A stretch of 55,500 nt of DNA, taken from contig NC_081408.1 of assembly GCF_030272615.1 (NCBI RefSeq), forward strand, positions 624,557,912-624,613,411. The letters run 5' to 3'. The notes beneath the pieces are model-generated. The model ran no database searches and had not been told where the DNA came from. It worked only from the letters and a program-made list of their open reading frames with translations. Below are positions 42,180-52,880 of this stretch, one piece after another (position 1 is the stretch's first letter; every line of letters begins with the position of its first letter). The position numbers were made by a program, and so were the translations under genes. Source of the stretch: Cryptomeria japonica (taxonomy: Eukaryota > Streptophyta > Pinopsida > Cupressales > Cupressaceae).

Positions 42180-43888
42180 GGGGCCGTGGGAAGGCCCTTC
42201 CCCTTCCCAGCATCAAAGAAGGCTGTCAATTTGCCTTGGTCTTTAGCATTACCATCCTGCAATCTTAACTCGCTCAAAGATTTTCTGCCTCTACTTTTGG
42301 CTTCTCTAGCACAGTCAGGACAGTTTTTCCCATCATATATGTTTTTTATTCCTAAGGTTTGCTGGGGCACAATCACTCCCTCACCATTATCCTCTCCCAG
42401 TTGGGGCTGAGCTACTGAAAAGTCATTGACAGGAATAGTTATTCTATCTCCAGACCTATTCTCATTATTTTCTTCCTCATCCATAGATGCCAAGAGTTCC
42501 TGAATTAGGAACCTCTTCTCAGCTTCCTCTTCCGGAGAAAGATTTTCAACTACCTTATTATCGAATACCTCAAGAACAGCAGCCATTCTAGAAGATATTT
42601 CTTCTAGATCTGCCTCATTTTCTTGTTCCAATTTTTCGTCTGATTTTGTGTTAGATGGAAGTTTCAATGAGTCCACCGAATTTGAGACTCTTTTTGTCAT
42701 CTCCACTAAGGCATCTTCTTTTATAGAGTTTGCCTCATCTATAATTTTATCAAGATCATTAATGTTGTTGTAGGTGTAGTTTCTATTTTCATCAGGGTAA
42801 GCCACAGTCAGACTATTGTCGTGACCAGGGGATGTATTTATTGGAGTTTTTTTATGCTGATTTGAGAAAGAGTTATCCATTTGTTCGATACTCTTAACCA
42901 GCGCTGGGCATGTTTTCAATCTAACATCAGATTCAATTATAGCCCCATAATAGAAAGTGGGTTGGATGTTCCACTCCCCGCTGTTCGATACTAGCGAGAT
43001 GGGTTCTAAGTCCAATGAATTAATATCAGATTCAACTAAGATTTTGATATTCATTTTTACAACCCCATTTTCTAGACCTTCACATCCCAAAAAAGAACCG
43101 AATTGATCCCCAATATATTCTAGGATTTCAAAATTCAGATATTCAACTGGTAATGTACCCAGACTAATCCATCTAGGGTACTTGTTTAAATTATGGGATT
43201 GAGGATCAAAGTTCGGTTTCCAATCACAACGAAAAAAACCATAACCTTTATATAATTTAACCGAACCGTAGAGAATATCATTTTTTGTATTTTGATTATC
43301 ACACAAAATTGCCAGAAAATTATTATCCAGGATAGATATACTTACCTGACCCGGGTATAGGGCCATCCACCACTCAATAATTTTACCAGTATCTTCTCCA
43401 ATTCCCGTCCACTTTGCAAAAACCCCACATTTGCTAAATAAATTGAATTGGGGTTCCGTTAATTTTGCCGGAATTTTACAAATTCGCCTCGATTTTATTC
43501 TGGATTTTGGCTCAAAATTCCTCACTTTCCCGAGCGGCACCGTGTTTGCCCTGGTGGCCGGATAAAGGTTTGAGGCTGCGGACTTATGCCAATCGAAGTT
43601 GAAAGATCTGTTTCTACTTACGCCCATCTTCTTCCTGGCCTTTTTCGAGCGAACGATATGCCAGTTTCCGTCGGAGGGTAGTGACAAGGCATCATCCATT
43701 TTTGCCCTAATTACTGCATTTTCCCCAAACTTGCCCGCTTTGCCAACCGAAAACCGAACTTCATTTGTTACAGGGTTTTTCTTGCTTTGCGGACTGTAGA
43801 TTGAAATGCTCTGCGGACATGAGGCGAAGACTTGTCTGCACCCCCCCGCCGCAAACCTTGGCAATTTCGCAGGACAGAGATTTCGCAT
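42176..43888 (-). CDS. LINE-1 ORF1: nucleic-acid binding protein
   Basis: 570 codons from ATG 43888; an upstream GTG at 43906 is in frame but is not needed. About residues 150-275 resemble the plant DUF4283 (RRM-like) domain (IEWWMALYPGQVSISILDNN, GFFRCDW, YPRWISLGTLPVEYL). An acidic, coiled region follows (residues 390-480). Near the C-terminus CPDCAREAKSRGRKS has one CxxC pair but no full CCHC knuckle. The protein would coat LINE RNA. The frame is intact. Confidence 0.9.
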   Translation of the reverse strand: MRNLCPAKLPRFAAGGCRQVFASCPQSISIYSPQSKKNPVTNEVRFSVGKAGKFGENAVIRAKMDDALSLPSDGNWHIVRSKKARKKMGVSRNRSFNFDWHKSAASNLYPATRANTVPLGKVRNFEPKSRIKSRRICKIPAKLTEPQFNLFSKCGVFAKWTGIGEDTGKIIEWWMALYPGQVSISILDNNFLAILCDNQNTKNDILYGSVKLYKGYGFFRCDWKPNFDPQSHNLNKYPRWISLGTLPVEYLNFEILEYIGDQFGSFLGCEGLENGVVKMNIKILVESDINSLDLEPISLVSNSGEWNIQPTFYYGAIIESDVRLKTCPALVKSIEQMDNSFSNQHKKTPINTSPGHDNSLTVAYPDENRNYTYNNINDLDKIIDEANSIKEDALVEMTKRVSNSVDSLKLPSNTKSDEKLEQENEADLEEISSRMAAVLEVFDNKVVENLSPEEEAEKRFLIQELLASMDEEENNENRSGDRITIPVNDFSVAQPQLGEDNGEGVIVPQQTLGIKNIYDGKNCPDCAREAKSRGRKSLSELRLQDGNAKDQGKLTAFFDAGKGKGLPTAP

Positions 43889-43930
43889 TTCGCCAGATAA
43901 GTTCACTAATCTTAATCCTCACTTCCAAAT

Positions 43931-43948
43931 AAACTCATATTCATATAT
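43931..43948. repeat. LINE-1 target site duplication, right copy
   Basis: AAACTCATATTCATATAT directly after the LINE-1 5' end. Confidence 0.93.
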
Positions 43949-43999
43949 TATATTTATTGAATATTTTCATATAATATATATATCTTCAAATAATTTAAT

Positions 44000-44014
44000 T
44001 ATATATTATAGATG
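44000..44014. repeat. LINE-2 target site duplication, left copy
   Basis: TATATATTATAGATG, identical to 50370-50384. The bases are AT-rich, but the shared GATG and the position at both ends of the element make chance unlikely. Confidence 0.8.
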
Positions 44015-44233
44015 TGATTGATTTTTTAAAAATTTCTATGGGGGAAAAGAAGGCGCTCTGCAACTCTGTCTTGACCTAGGGTTTGGACCTCGGATGCAGA
44101 GTCGTAGGTGCTGACATGGGGTGGTACACGGGCCTCCCACGTAGGTAAGTTCATTAATCGTCTTGTGTGCAGGGCCTCCTTCTCATTGTCGCTTCTCTCT
44201 GCCATCCCTTGTGTGAGCGATTAATGCTAGTTA

Positions 44234-46104
44234 ATGGAGAGCTCTTCTGGTGGCGATGCGAAACTTAACAACAATGTCCCATTTAAACCTAAGTCTTTCA
44301 AGGATGCGGTTACTTCATCTTCTTCCTCTGTCATCGAAGGTGCGAGTTTTGTCTCGAACTCTAATGGCAGCCCCTGTGGAGAAGGTAAGGACCCTCACTC
44401 GGCCCGGGAATCTATCTCCATCTCTCCTAATGAATTAATGTGTAAAGAAACTAATATGGAAAAGAATAGACTTAGAGATACTGCAATTTTCTTTGCTACT
44501 GTGGATTTGGATAAATGCCTTGCTCGTAAATTCATGTATGATTGGATTAGGAATGTTTGGAATACTAAATTAGGTTATTTGGTATCGTTTTGTAGGCTCA
44601 TTCAAAAAGGATTGTTTGTTATTTTTTTTAAAGATCATAAAATGCAGAAAGAAGTGCTTAATAAACAATACTAGACTGTTGGAAAATGCACATTTCGTGC
44701 CCTAGAATGGACACCGGAAGCGATTAATGAAGAAATTCTTGCACTCTCGTGCCCTAGATGGGTTCTAATCCGAGAGGTGCCTCCACTTCTATGGAAATTC
44801 ATACCCCAAATATTGGAACCGATAGGCAAAGCTATTCAAGTTGATAACTCATCCTCACTTATTCCTCATTTAGATGCTAAGGTTTTGATATCACTTAATC
44901 CTGGGTGTGATTTCCCCAAAACGGTTAATATTAATATTGAAAACGAAGTCGTTGTTTGCCCTATTGAAATCCTTGGTGGGGTGAACGCGTGCTTTTATGC
45001 AGGAAAGAAGGGCATATCCGCAGGAATTGCCCGATTATTAATAAAACTAAGGGCTCAGATAGACCTCGCAATCAATCTGACAACTCGCCACCTGTTCATG
45101 AAATGATCTCGGATATGGATAAACTCAGAGGTATCAGTAAAAAAATCAATAATCTGTTATAAGGGGAAAATTCTAAACCCCTGGAAGATGGAAAAATGTT
45201 CAATTCTGGTAGCTCTAGTGTTCCCCCCACCCCCCATTCTGCAATCTCAAATGCTCTAAAGCAAATAAATGAGAATCTGCATGAGGAATTTCAGATTGTA
45301 GGGAAAAACCCTAAGAAAAGAAGGAGGAAAAATGCACAACAATTAGCATTGGAAAAAATTAGGGCAAATGGTCCTAGTAATTTGTCTAATAAGACTATTA
45401 TGGACAGCAACATAACATCTCCTATGGAAGATGATGGTCTTGAGGTCCCCCCGAAAATGAAGTTCTCTAGCCTAACTGCTAGTGGTGATAACCCTGGTGC
45501 TCATAACCCTAAGGCTAGAGTCGGTATGAGTAGTGAGCTGAGTTTGAGAGGGGACCAGATCGGGTTGATGAATTTAACTTCTCACAGAAGTTTGACAAAC
45601 ATGGATGTCTCATTCGAGGAGATTCCATCAAAAGATCCTCCCTTCACCTCCGAGGTTGAGCTCCCCTCTCAATCTGAGCCCATTCTTGATTCGATCTTTG
45701 CCATTCCCCCTAAGAAGTTTGTAGAGCTTAAAGAGTCCTGTGTGATCGAGGTCATTGTTGTTGACCCTAAGGCTGATGGTAATTATCCAATATCTAGTGA
45801 TTTTGCTACTCTAGACCTCCCAGTTAGTTTGAAGGCTTTGGAGTCTTGTGCTGAGACCCCGGAGACCCCCAGTCAGGGGATCATTAGGAAGGAGTCTGAA
45901 ATAATTGAGATAGATCAGGGAGAAGAGTGTCTAGGAGATGAAGGAGATTGGAATTCGAATTCTGAAAATCTTGAGGAAATCCCTAGGAGAAGAAGGGGTA
46001 GGCCTCTGGGATCCAAAAATAGGGGCTCCATTAACAGAAGGATTAATGAGGAGAAAAAAGACCTCCCGAGATGTTTTAACAAGTTTAAAGCTTCCAAAGA
46101 ATAA
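44234..46104 (+). pseudogene. LINE-2 ORF1: nucleic-acid binding protein with AT-hook
   Basis: ATG 44234 (MESSSGGDAKLNNNVPFKPK). TAG 44672-44674 stands before TVGKCTFRALEW, probably for Trp. The frame goes on to about 45010, where one missing base in a T run splits a CCHC knuckle: the restored spacing is CX2CX4HX4C ending in HIRRNC. A TAA near 45160 follows. The last part (45196-46104) has a basic NLS-like KKRRRKNAQ and an AT-hook core GRPLGSKN (about 45997-46020). The protein would bind LINE RNA and perhaps AT-rich DNA. Confidence 0.85.
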
Positions 46105-46124
46105 ATCAATTCTCTAATATTAGA

Positions 46125-47492
46125 TTGAAGTGCATCTCTTGGAACATTAGGGGTCTGGAATCTCCAGATAGGAAACAATTGGTCAGAAGGTTTGTTAATC
46201 AGCAAAAGAATTTAGACTTCTTTATGTTACAAGAACTCAAGGCTGTAAAGTTTACCCTGGATGTCAACCTAGATTTTATATGGAAAGATTCTATCAAGAT
46301 CTCCTCAAATCATGACAGAGGTAGAGGAGGTGTTGGAATTCTTATCAACCCCAGATGGAAGGAAAGCATAGTAAACCAAGGATGCTCACCATGTAACTGA
46401 GTGGTCTGGGTGTCCCTAGATAGTAATGGATTCAGATTTGGAATTTGTTCCATTTATGCCCCCAATGATTACAGGGATATAACTGCATTATGGCATTGGA
46501 TAGCCACATTGCCAGATATCCCCTAGTTGGTAGGAGGTGATTTTAATATGGTCGAAACTCAGGAAGATAAGTATGGAGGTAAGCCTTTGGAATGGAAAGG
46601 GATGGAAAAAATTCACTGGGAAAGAATGAAAAAACAGAAAAAATTGTTTGACCCTCTGTTCTGCAAAAAGAAAGATAACTCTGAAATTTGGTATACATGG
46701 TGTAATTTCCAAAGCGGGAAACATGGGATCTTTTGTAGGCTTGATAGGTTCTATGCTAATAAAGACCATTTCTCCTTTGACCTAGGCAATAATAGTAGTC
46801 CTGTATCAGTTCTTCCGACCACTCTTTCAGATCATCATCCTATCATCTATCAGGTTAGACTCAAGGACTACCCTGAGAGCTAGGAAACTCCAAAGGATAA
46901 GTTCTTTTTGAATTCCAGCATTCTCTTAGATGCAGATGTGTTGAGTGCGGTTAAGATTGTTAGGATGTTTAACAGAAGGAATAAGTTGTTGAAATCTTGT
47001 GTGGAAAGATGGAACCAAAATGTGGATAGCTGGCAAGTGCTGCTTCAAACCATAGGGCAAAAGAAAGCAAGGGATTTTAGATGGAAAGAGAAAAATCTAG
47101 CTGAAAACTTCCACTTGTGTGAAGCCAAGATTCAAGACAACCCAAACATTATTGAACTCACCCATGAGGTAGCCTTGGTCAGGGATAGACTCAGAAAACA
47201 TCTGCAAACTAAGACCAGAGGGGCCATAATCAAGGCTCGGGCACATTAGATGCAATTTGGGGACAAAGGATCCAAATTTTTCTTTAATATGCTAAAGCAG
47301 AAGCAATGTAGAGAACAAATTGGTAAGATTTGGGTAGAAAACAAAGAATTCAAGGACTTGGAAGATATCAAGGAGGCATTCTTCCAATTCTCTAAAGGTA
47401 TTTTCTCATTCGAAGACTCTGCTAATTCCTGGGAAGCAAGAGAAAAGTGCAGAAGGATTGTTCCTCCTAAAATCTCAGAAGCAGATGCTTAG
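46125..47492 (+). pseudogene. LINE-2 ORF2 N-terminal part: endonuclease and RT entry
   Basis: The first codon is TTG where the family has ATG, before KCISWNIRGLESP. Endonuclease motifs: SWNIRG, MLQELK, GGVGILI, GGDFNMV, WCNFQSGKHG, SDHHPIIY. Nonsense codons TGA 46398-46400, TAG 46524-46526, TAG 46881-46883 and TAG 47247-47249 lie in one frame. At three of the four, related proteins would carry Trp (before VVW, before LVGGDFN and before MQFGDKGSK). TAG 47490-47492 ends this segment. Confidence 0.85.
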
Positions 47493-48665
47493 GCATTAAA
47501 AGGACCTATCACTTTACAAGAAGTAAAAAATGCCATTAAAAACCTGAAAAATGACAAATCTCTAGGCCCGAATGGGTTGACAATAGAATTATATAAAACC
47601 AATGAGGATTGGGTGAGTCATGACCTGCATGAGCTCTACACTGAGGCCTTTAGCACTGGCTCTCTAGGGGAACAAATTAATAGTGGGATTATCAAAATAC
47701 TTCCTAAGGACGGGGACAAGTCTCTTATCAAAAACTGGAGGCCGATAACACTCCTTAACGTTTCTTACAAAATCTTGGCCAAAACTCTAGCGATCAGATT
47801 GGAAAACATTCTCCCTAAATTTATTTGTTTCACTCAAACAAGCTTTATTAAAGGAAGATATATATTGGAAAATTTAATTACCAGCTGGGAGGCCATGGAA
47901 TGGGTGAGGACTTCAAGACAAAACGTAGCCATGTTTCTCCTAGATTTCAAAAAAGCTTATGACAGGGTAGAATGGGGCTTTATTCTGACTATGTTAGAAG
48001 CTTTTGGTTTTCCAACAGAATTCCGTAAATGGATTATGGTTTTGCTCAAAGATGCTTCAGCTCAAGTTGAAGTTAATGGATCCCTGACTCAAAGCATTTC
48101 TTTAGGCAAGTCCATTAGACAAGGCTGCCCCTTAGCCCCTGCTCTCTTCGTTATTGCAGCCGATGCCCTGTTCTACATTCTTAGAGACTCTACTATCTCT
48201 CCTAAAGTTCAGGGAATACTACTTCCAAATGGGAAAGAATTGATCAATGCACAATTTGCTGATGACACAACACTCTTTTTAGATATCTGTAAACATAACT
48301 TGGAAGCCCTAGAAGGTAAAATCAAATTTCTAGGGGAGATTTCAGGAGATAAAGTTTCACAAAGCAAATCTACTATGCTTGGATGGGAGGAGCAGCCCCC
48401 GGATTGGTTACAGCAGTTTGGGATTCAATGGGGAGGACCCAACAAGATAGTCAGGTATCTAGGAATTCCATTTGCAATATCCCCATCCCTCAAAGAAATG
48501 TGGCAATGGATTAAAACCAAAATAGAAAAAAAACTTAACAGATGGGATAATAGATATCTTTCACTTGCTGGGATAATACAGGTTTGCCAAAAAGTTCTAT
48601 CTTCTTACAACATTTATTATTCTTCAGTATGGATGTTCTCTAATTACCAGATCCTAGAAATATAG
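47493..48665 (+). pseudogene. LINE-2 reverse transcriptase
   Basis: Open through the RT core: LKNDKSLGPNGLTIELYK, NWRPITLLNVSYKILAKTLA, DFKKAYDRVEW, SIRQGCPLAPALF, the catalytic FADD (48255-48266) and YLGIPF. The frame ends at TAG 48663-48665 before KTIRNFLWSDG, the start of the connection region. The core itself shows no broken motif, although the first motif has PNG where PDG is usual. Confidence 0.9.
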
Positions 48666-50055
48666 AAAACCATCAGGAACTTCCTGTGGTCTGATGGTAA
48701 AGGCAAGAAGAAGATGCACTATGTTAAATGGGAATGGTGCCATAAGGACAAGAGCTTGGAAGGGCTAGGACTTAAGGACTTGAGAATCCAAGGGATTGCT
48801 CTTGCAGCAAAGTGGATCTCCCAGGCTCTTGATGGGAACGAACCATGGAAAGTGCTGGTTAGGAATAATATACTGACGGTCGTACCAAAGAAAGCCAAAA
48901 CTTGGAAATCCCTCCCTTTCTGTGACCTCGTGGCTGGAGACTTCAAGGTATCGGTACAAGGGTCCAATGTCTTCAAATCTATCTGGAAGGCTTGGAGTAG
49001 TGTTAAACCCCTCATCAACAACTTTAGAGTCAGCAACAATGGAGTTTATCCATGGGACTAGATCCATTTGGTGGAACCTCTTACACTCATCCAAACCCTT
49101 GGCTCTTACTCAGGGGTGCTCTGCTAAAGCATGGGCGGCAAAAGGCATCTGCTACTTTAAAGATATTATTAAGGATGATAGGCTTCTGGATTGGGATACC
49201 CTTAGGGATAAATTTAACCTTCTGAGTTCCCATAAACGCACATATAGTATGCTACAGAAAGCCTGTGATAAGCTCTTGCCCAAGAAATGCAATAATGATA
49301 TAGAATTTTGTAAGGATCTTTTGTGGAATAATGCCATTCCAGTTCTTAATGTTAAAACTAATGTTATCTATAAGACTTTAACCTATGATGAAACAATAAT
49401 TTCTCATGCTAACAAGATGTCGCTTGCAAATTTTTCAGTTAAACAATGGCAGAAGGTGTTCAATAGGCTTTGGAGTAGCCCTGTTGCTCCTAAAGAAAAA
49501 CGTTTTAAATGGTTGTTGATTTTAAACAGGTTACCAATCAGAAAAGATCATAACAACAGTGATATTTGTAATATTTGCAGGGTTCTTGATTCAGTTAAAC
49601 ATATTTTTTTTTATTGTAGCGTAGCTAAAGAAATCTGGTTATTATTTGGTATTCAATTTCCTGTTCAATTTACTGTTCTTGATGTTATAATTGGATATAT
49701 TAAAGATCTAAAAAAGGACACTAACCTTTTTTGGTATGTTCTTACTTCTGAGATTTTATGGCACATTTAGAAATTAAGAAATGAAGATAAATTTCAGGGA
49801 TCAAGTAGGGCCCTTACTGAGTCTTTTCGTGGACTCACCCTTCATCGAATTCTCTTGCAGGTATCAGTAACGATTCATGTAGAAAAGAACAAGTTTTTCA
49901 GATTCATAAATGATGGAAATGCAAAGATGTTCCTTCATGAGTTGGAGAATGGATATAAATGGAAGAGGACACTCAAAGGGAAAAAAGAGGTGGACCTAGC
50001 TCTGGAGACCCTGCGAGAAGAAGTGGTCAGAACACGAGACCCTATCCAAGATTAG
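48666..50055 (+). pseudogene. LINE-2 ORF2 C-terminal part with zf-RVT
   Basis: Continues WEWCHKDKSLEGLGLKDLRI. An extra base near 49059 shifts the frame, which reopens at SIWWNLLHSSKPL. The zinc region reads CNICRVLDSVKHIFFYC. TAG 49768-49770 stands before KLRNEDKF, again where Trp is expected. The last piece ends at TAG 50053-50055. No RNase H motif follows. Confidence 0.82.
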
Positions 50056-50369
50056 ATTTAGATGCTCACAAAACTCATTGACGGAAAACAAGCCATGTGG
50101 ATGGAGGGCCCCAGGGGTTGGACCGCATGGATGGATGCTCCACAGGAGCAAATTCTTCAAGGATAACTGACATACTTCATGGATGGATGCTCCGTATAAT
50201 GGCTCATTTTTTGAATTAAGCATTAACGTATTATATGTATAAATTTGTACATATCTGGTTGTACTTCTTGGTAAAACTGTTGAACATGTGAAGGTTGGAC
50301 CTGTTGTCCAGGTTGAAAAACCGTAAATGTCTTTGTAATAATCTTCTTTCCTTATATGCAATATAAAAA
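50056..50369 (+). other. LINE-2 3' untranslated region
   Basis: About 314 bp. The 16-bp word CATGGATGGATGCTCC occurs at 50126-50141 and 50178-50193. The end TATGCAATATAAAA is A-rich but a long poly(A) is gone. Confidence 0.75.
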
Positions 50370-50384
50370 TATATATTATAGATG
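50370..50384. repeat. LINE-2 target site duplication, right copy
   Basis: TATATATTATAGATG, the partner of 44000-44014. Confidence 0.8.
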
Positions 50385-51443
50385 CTATAATATTATAATT
50401 ATTAAAATGAATAAAAACCAAAATTTCAAAAATCTAAAACATATAATTTTTTTATGTAACAATCACTTAATTATTTGTATAATAATCATTAAAATAAATA
50501 AGAATATACTTTTTAAAATATTAAACATTTAATTTATTATTTAAAATTTTGAAGTATAAAACGGATATTAATATATTATATTTATTACTTCACTAATAAA
50601 AGCTTTTAAAAATAGCAAAAAATTTTAAAAGATTTAAAATAAATTACTCTCAAACTTGAAAATTATTATTTTTTAAATATATCCCTTCCGTGTTCATAGA
50701 AGATAAAAAAAAATGTGATGCGTATGTAAAATAATATAAAGTTCTAAATCTAAAAAGTTAAAAATTAAAATGTTTTATTTAAGTGCTCTCCTTTTAGCAC
50801 GCTAGTCTATGGACTTTCCTCGGTAAGTGAGCATAGTAAACTGAAAACTCCCTCGCAACAGTGGTAATAGTGCAACCCGCCACAGAAAGGAGAAAACGGC
50901 ATAGGAATTTTTTTTTTAAAAACTAACGACTACCAATGCTCGAATGGTCTTGCATCCCCTTTCGTTCGTTGCCCGTCGTTGATGGCCAAAGTCAGGTCGC
51001 CCTTCTCAAATAAGGATCGCCTTCGGCGAAATTAAATTAAGATATAGAACTTTACCCAAAGTTACACAAATTTCCCATTAAAATTGTGTTAGCCAACATT
51101 AAATATATCCAATCAAAAGTGTAATAAAGGATGTACTAAATAGTTTGTTTTTAATAAAAAATTTTATCTACTTTAATTTATTATTGAAGAAAAAAATAGT
51201 CAAGAAGAGGTTGATGCATAAAGAAAGAAAACAAATGGGGCAAGACTTCAAAGATCTATGATCGGTTGACTCTTCATTTAAAGTTCAATCAATATATCAA
51301 ACATGAAAATGCTAAAGTTCATGGTCAAGACTTGTTAAATTTACTTATATAGAGTTATTTGTGTGTAGGATGCCTTAGGCAACATTGTCATTGGCCATAG
51401 ATTTCAAATGCATATAAAATAACTGTACTTCCATTTGAGGACC
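50385..51443. other. AT-rich gene-free block, right part
   Basis: Continues the AT-rich block across both LINEs. 50381-50600 resembles 35820-36083 joined to 43949-43970. A less AT-rich patch at 50790-51030 has no frame or motif I recognise. No gene supported. Confidence 0.65.
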
Positions 51444-51466
51444 TGTTGTGACCTAATCACACATCA

Positions 51467-51483
51467 CCCCATTGCAAATGGGG
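51467..51483. repeat. LTR 5'-terminal palindrome, second copy
   Basis: CCCCATTGCAAATGGGG, 24 bases from the LTR start, identical to 14514-14530. Confidence 0.9.
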
Positions 51484-51949
51484 ACCCCCTTGTTTTTGCT
51501 TTGTAGGGTAGTTTTGGCGTCTTAGGGTTTTGTCTCCGGTCTCTAGCCTCTGTAAATGAGTCAAGTTTTTCAAAATTTGGAGGAGTCACCAAAATCAGTA
51601 AGAGGAAAGAATGGTCAAAAGAGTGTTCTAATGCTACAAATGTGCTCAAACAAGTAAAGGGAGTGAAATCACAATTTTTGAGGATCAATTCTGACAACTT
51701 CCTATTTTTAGGAAATTTGTTTTTTTCTACTTTTTTTCTAAATTTAGAAAGTTTTGTTTTTGGCATTTTGGGGCCAATCTGGGAACCTACCTTTTCGTTT
51801 CACTTTTTTTCTAAATATAGAAAGTTGTTTTTTTCTTTTTCTAGGGCCATGGTAGTTCCAAAATGAGATAAAATGTTAGGTCAAGGGAGTTCATAGTTAG
51901 GAATATTAATGAAAGATCACAAAAAATGACTAAGGAAAAAATTTCTTGT

Positions 51950-52880
51950 TCTAGATGAAGTCCATTTTAAACATGGAAAGATTTCCCTATCCTCACATGA
52001 AATCTGCCCTAGAAATGTGAAAATTTCCTTGGTTGCATGTTAAGTCCACCCTAGAGATGAGGAAATGTCTTGTTCTTATAGCAAGTTCCCCCATGGCATG
52101 AGCAAGAAATTCCTTGTCTCTTAGTAAAGTCTACCTTGCAAATATGAAAATTCCTAAGTCAACATGAAGCCCATCATCTAGCATTGGGATAATTTTTTGT
52201 CTTCAATGCAAGTCTGCCCTATGCTTTGGGAAAAATCCTCAAGACCATAGCAAGCCCGCCTTGGGATCATGGAAGAATTTCTCAGCCACTTGAAGTCCGC
52301 CCTAGGCAAGATAAGAAAGTTCCTTGTCTCATGATCAAGTCCACCCTCTAGCATGAGGAAAATTCCTCAATCAAGCACCAAGTCCACCCTGGGTGAGTAA
52401 AATTTCCTTGAAAGCATGCAAAGTCTGTCCAAGATAAGGGTGAAAAATTTGGCTAAGTGTAGCAATGTAGTGAAAATTCCCAATCAAGAAGAAAGTCCAC
52501 CTAGGGAGAAAGATAAAATCCTTGTGCCAACATGAAGTCAACCTAGGGAAAGGAAGAAAATTCCTTGGCTAGAAGTGAATTCCACTACAAGGAATATGAA
52601 AAGTTCTCCAACCAAGCATGAAGTACACCCAAGAAAATTAAATCAAAAAATTGATTAAGTGTTGATACCTAGGGGAGAAAATTTCATAAAATTTGGATGT
52701 GTTTTGGAGACTAAGAAAAATCCTTGAAGGCAGGCTAAGTCCGCCCAAGTGGCAAGGATTTTCCACAAGATCATGTGAAGTCTTCCCTTCCATGATAAAA
52801 TTCCTTGTGTCAAGGTGAAGTCTACCCTCCAATCCATAGGGAAGAATTCCAAACCAAGAATAAAGTCCGCCCTTGGTGGA
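51950..52880. repeat. Spaced motif array in the second giant LTR
   Basis: About 18-20 degenerate copies of AAGTCCACCCT... followed by ...GGAAAATTCCTTG, roughly every 45-60 bp, with variable bases between. The layout matches 6553-7400 although the motif is different. Confidence 0.75.

Larger units (their letters stand above)
36084..43930 (-). mobile_element. LINE-1: full-length plant L1-type LINE with RNase H
   Basis: Minus strand, 7847 bp. It ends in a poly(A) tail (seen as T's at 36084-36093) preceded by TTTTATCGATCAAA and is bounded by 18-bp target duplications. Order: 42-nt 5' UTR, ORF1 (43888-42176), ORF2 (42179-37977) with endonuclease, RT, zinc region and RNase H, then a 1.9-kb 3' UTR. 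Only two in-frame nonsense codons (41367-41369 and 38484-38486) break ORF2. The 5' end looks complete because ORF1 begins inside it and the duplication follows at once. Confidence 0.96.
44015..50369 (+). mobile_element. LINE-2: plant L1-type LINE without RNase H, decayed
   Basis: Plus strand, about 6355 bp, bounded by the 15-bp duplication; the A-rich tail (ATATAAAA) is short. ORF1 (44234-46104) and ORF2 (46125-50055) are both broken. The RT differs strongly from LINE-1 in sequence (KAYDRVEWGFILTMLEAFGF against KAYDKVDWRFLCKCLESFGF) and it lacks an RNase H domain, so the two elements belong to different lineages. Confidence 0.9.
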
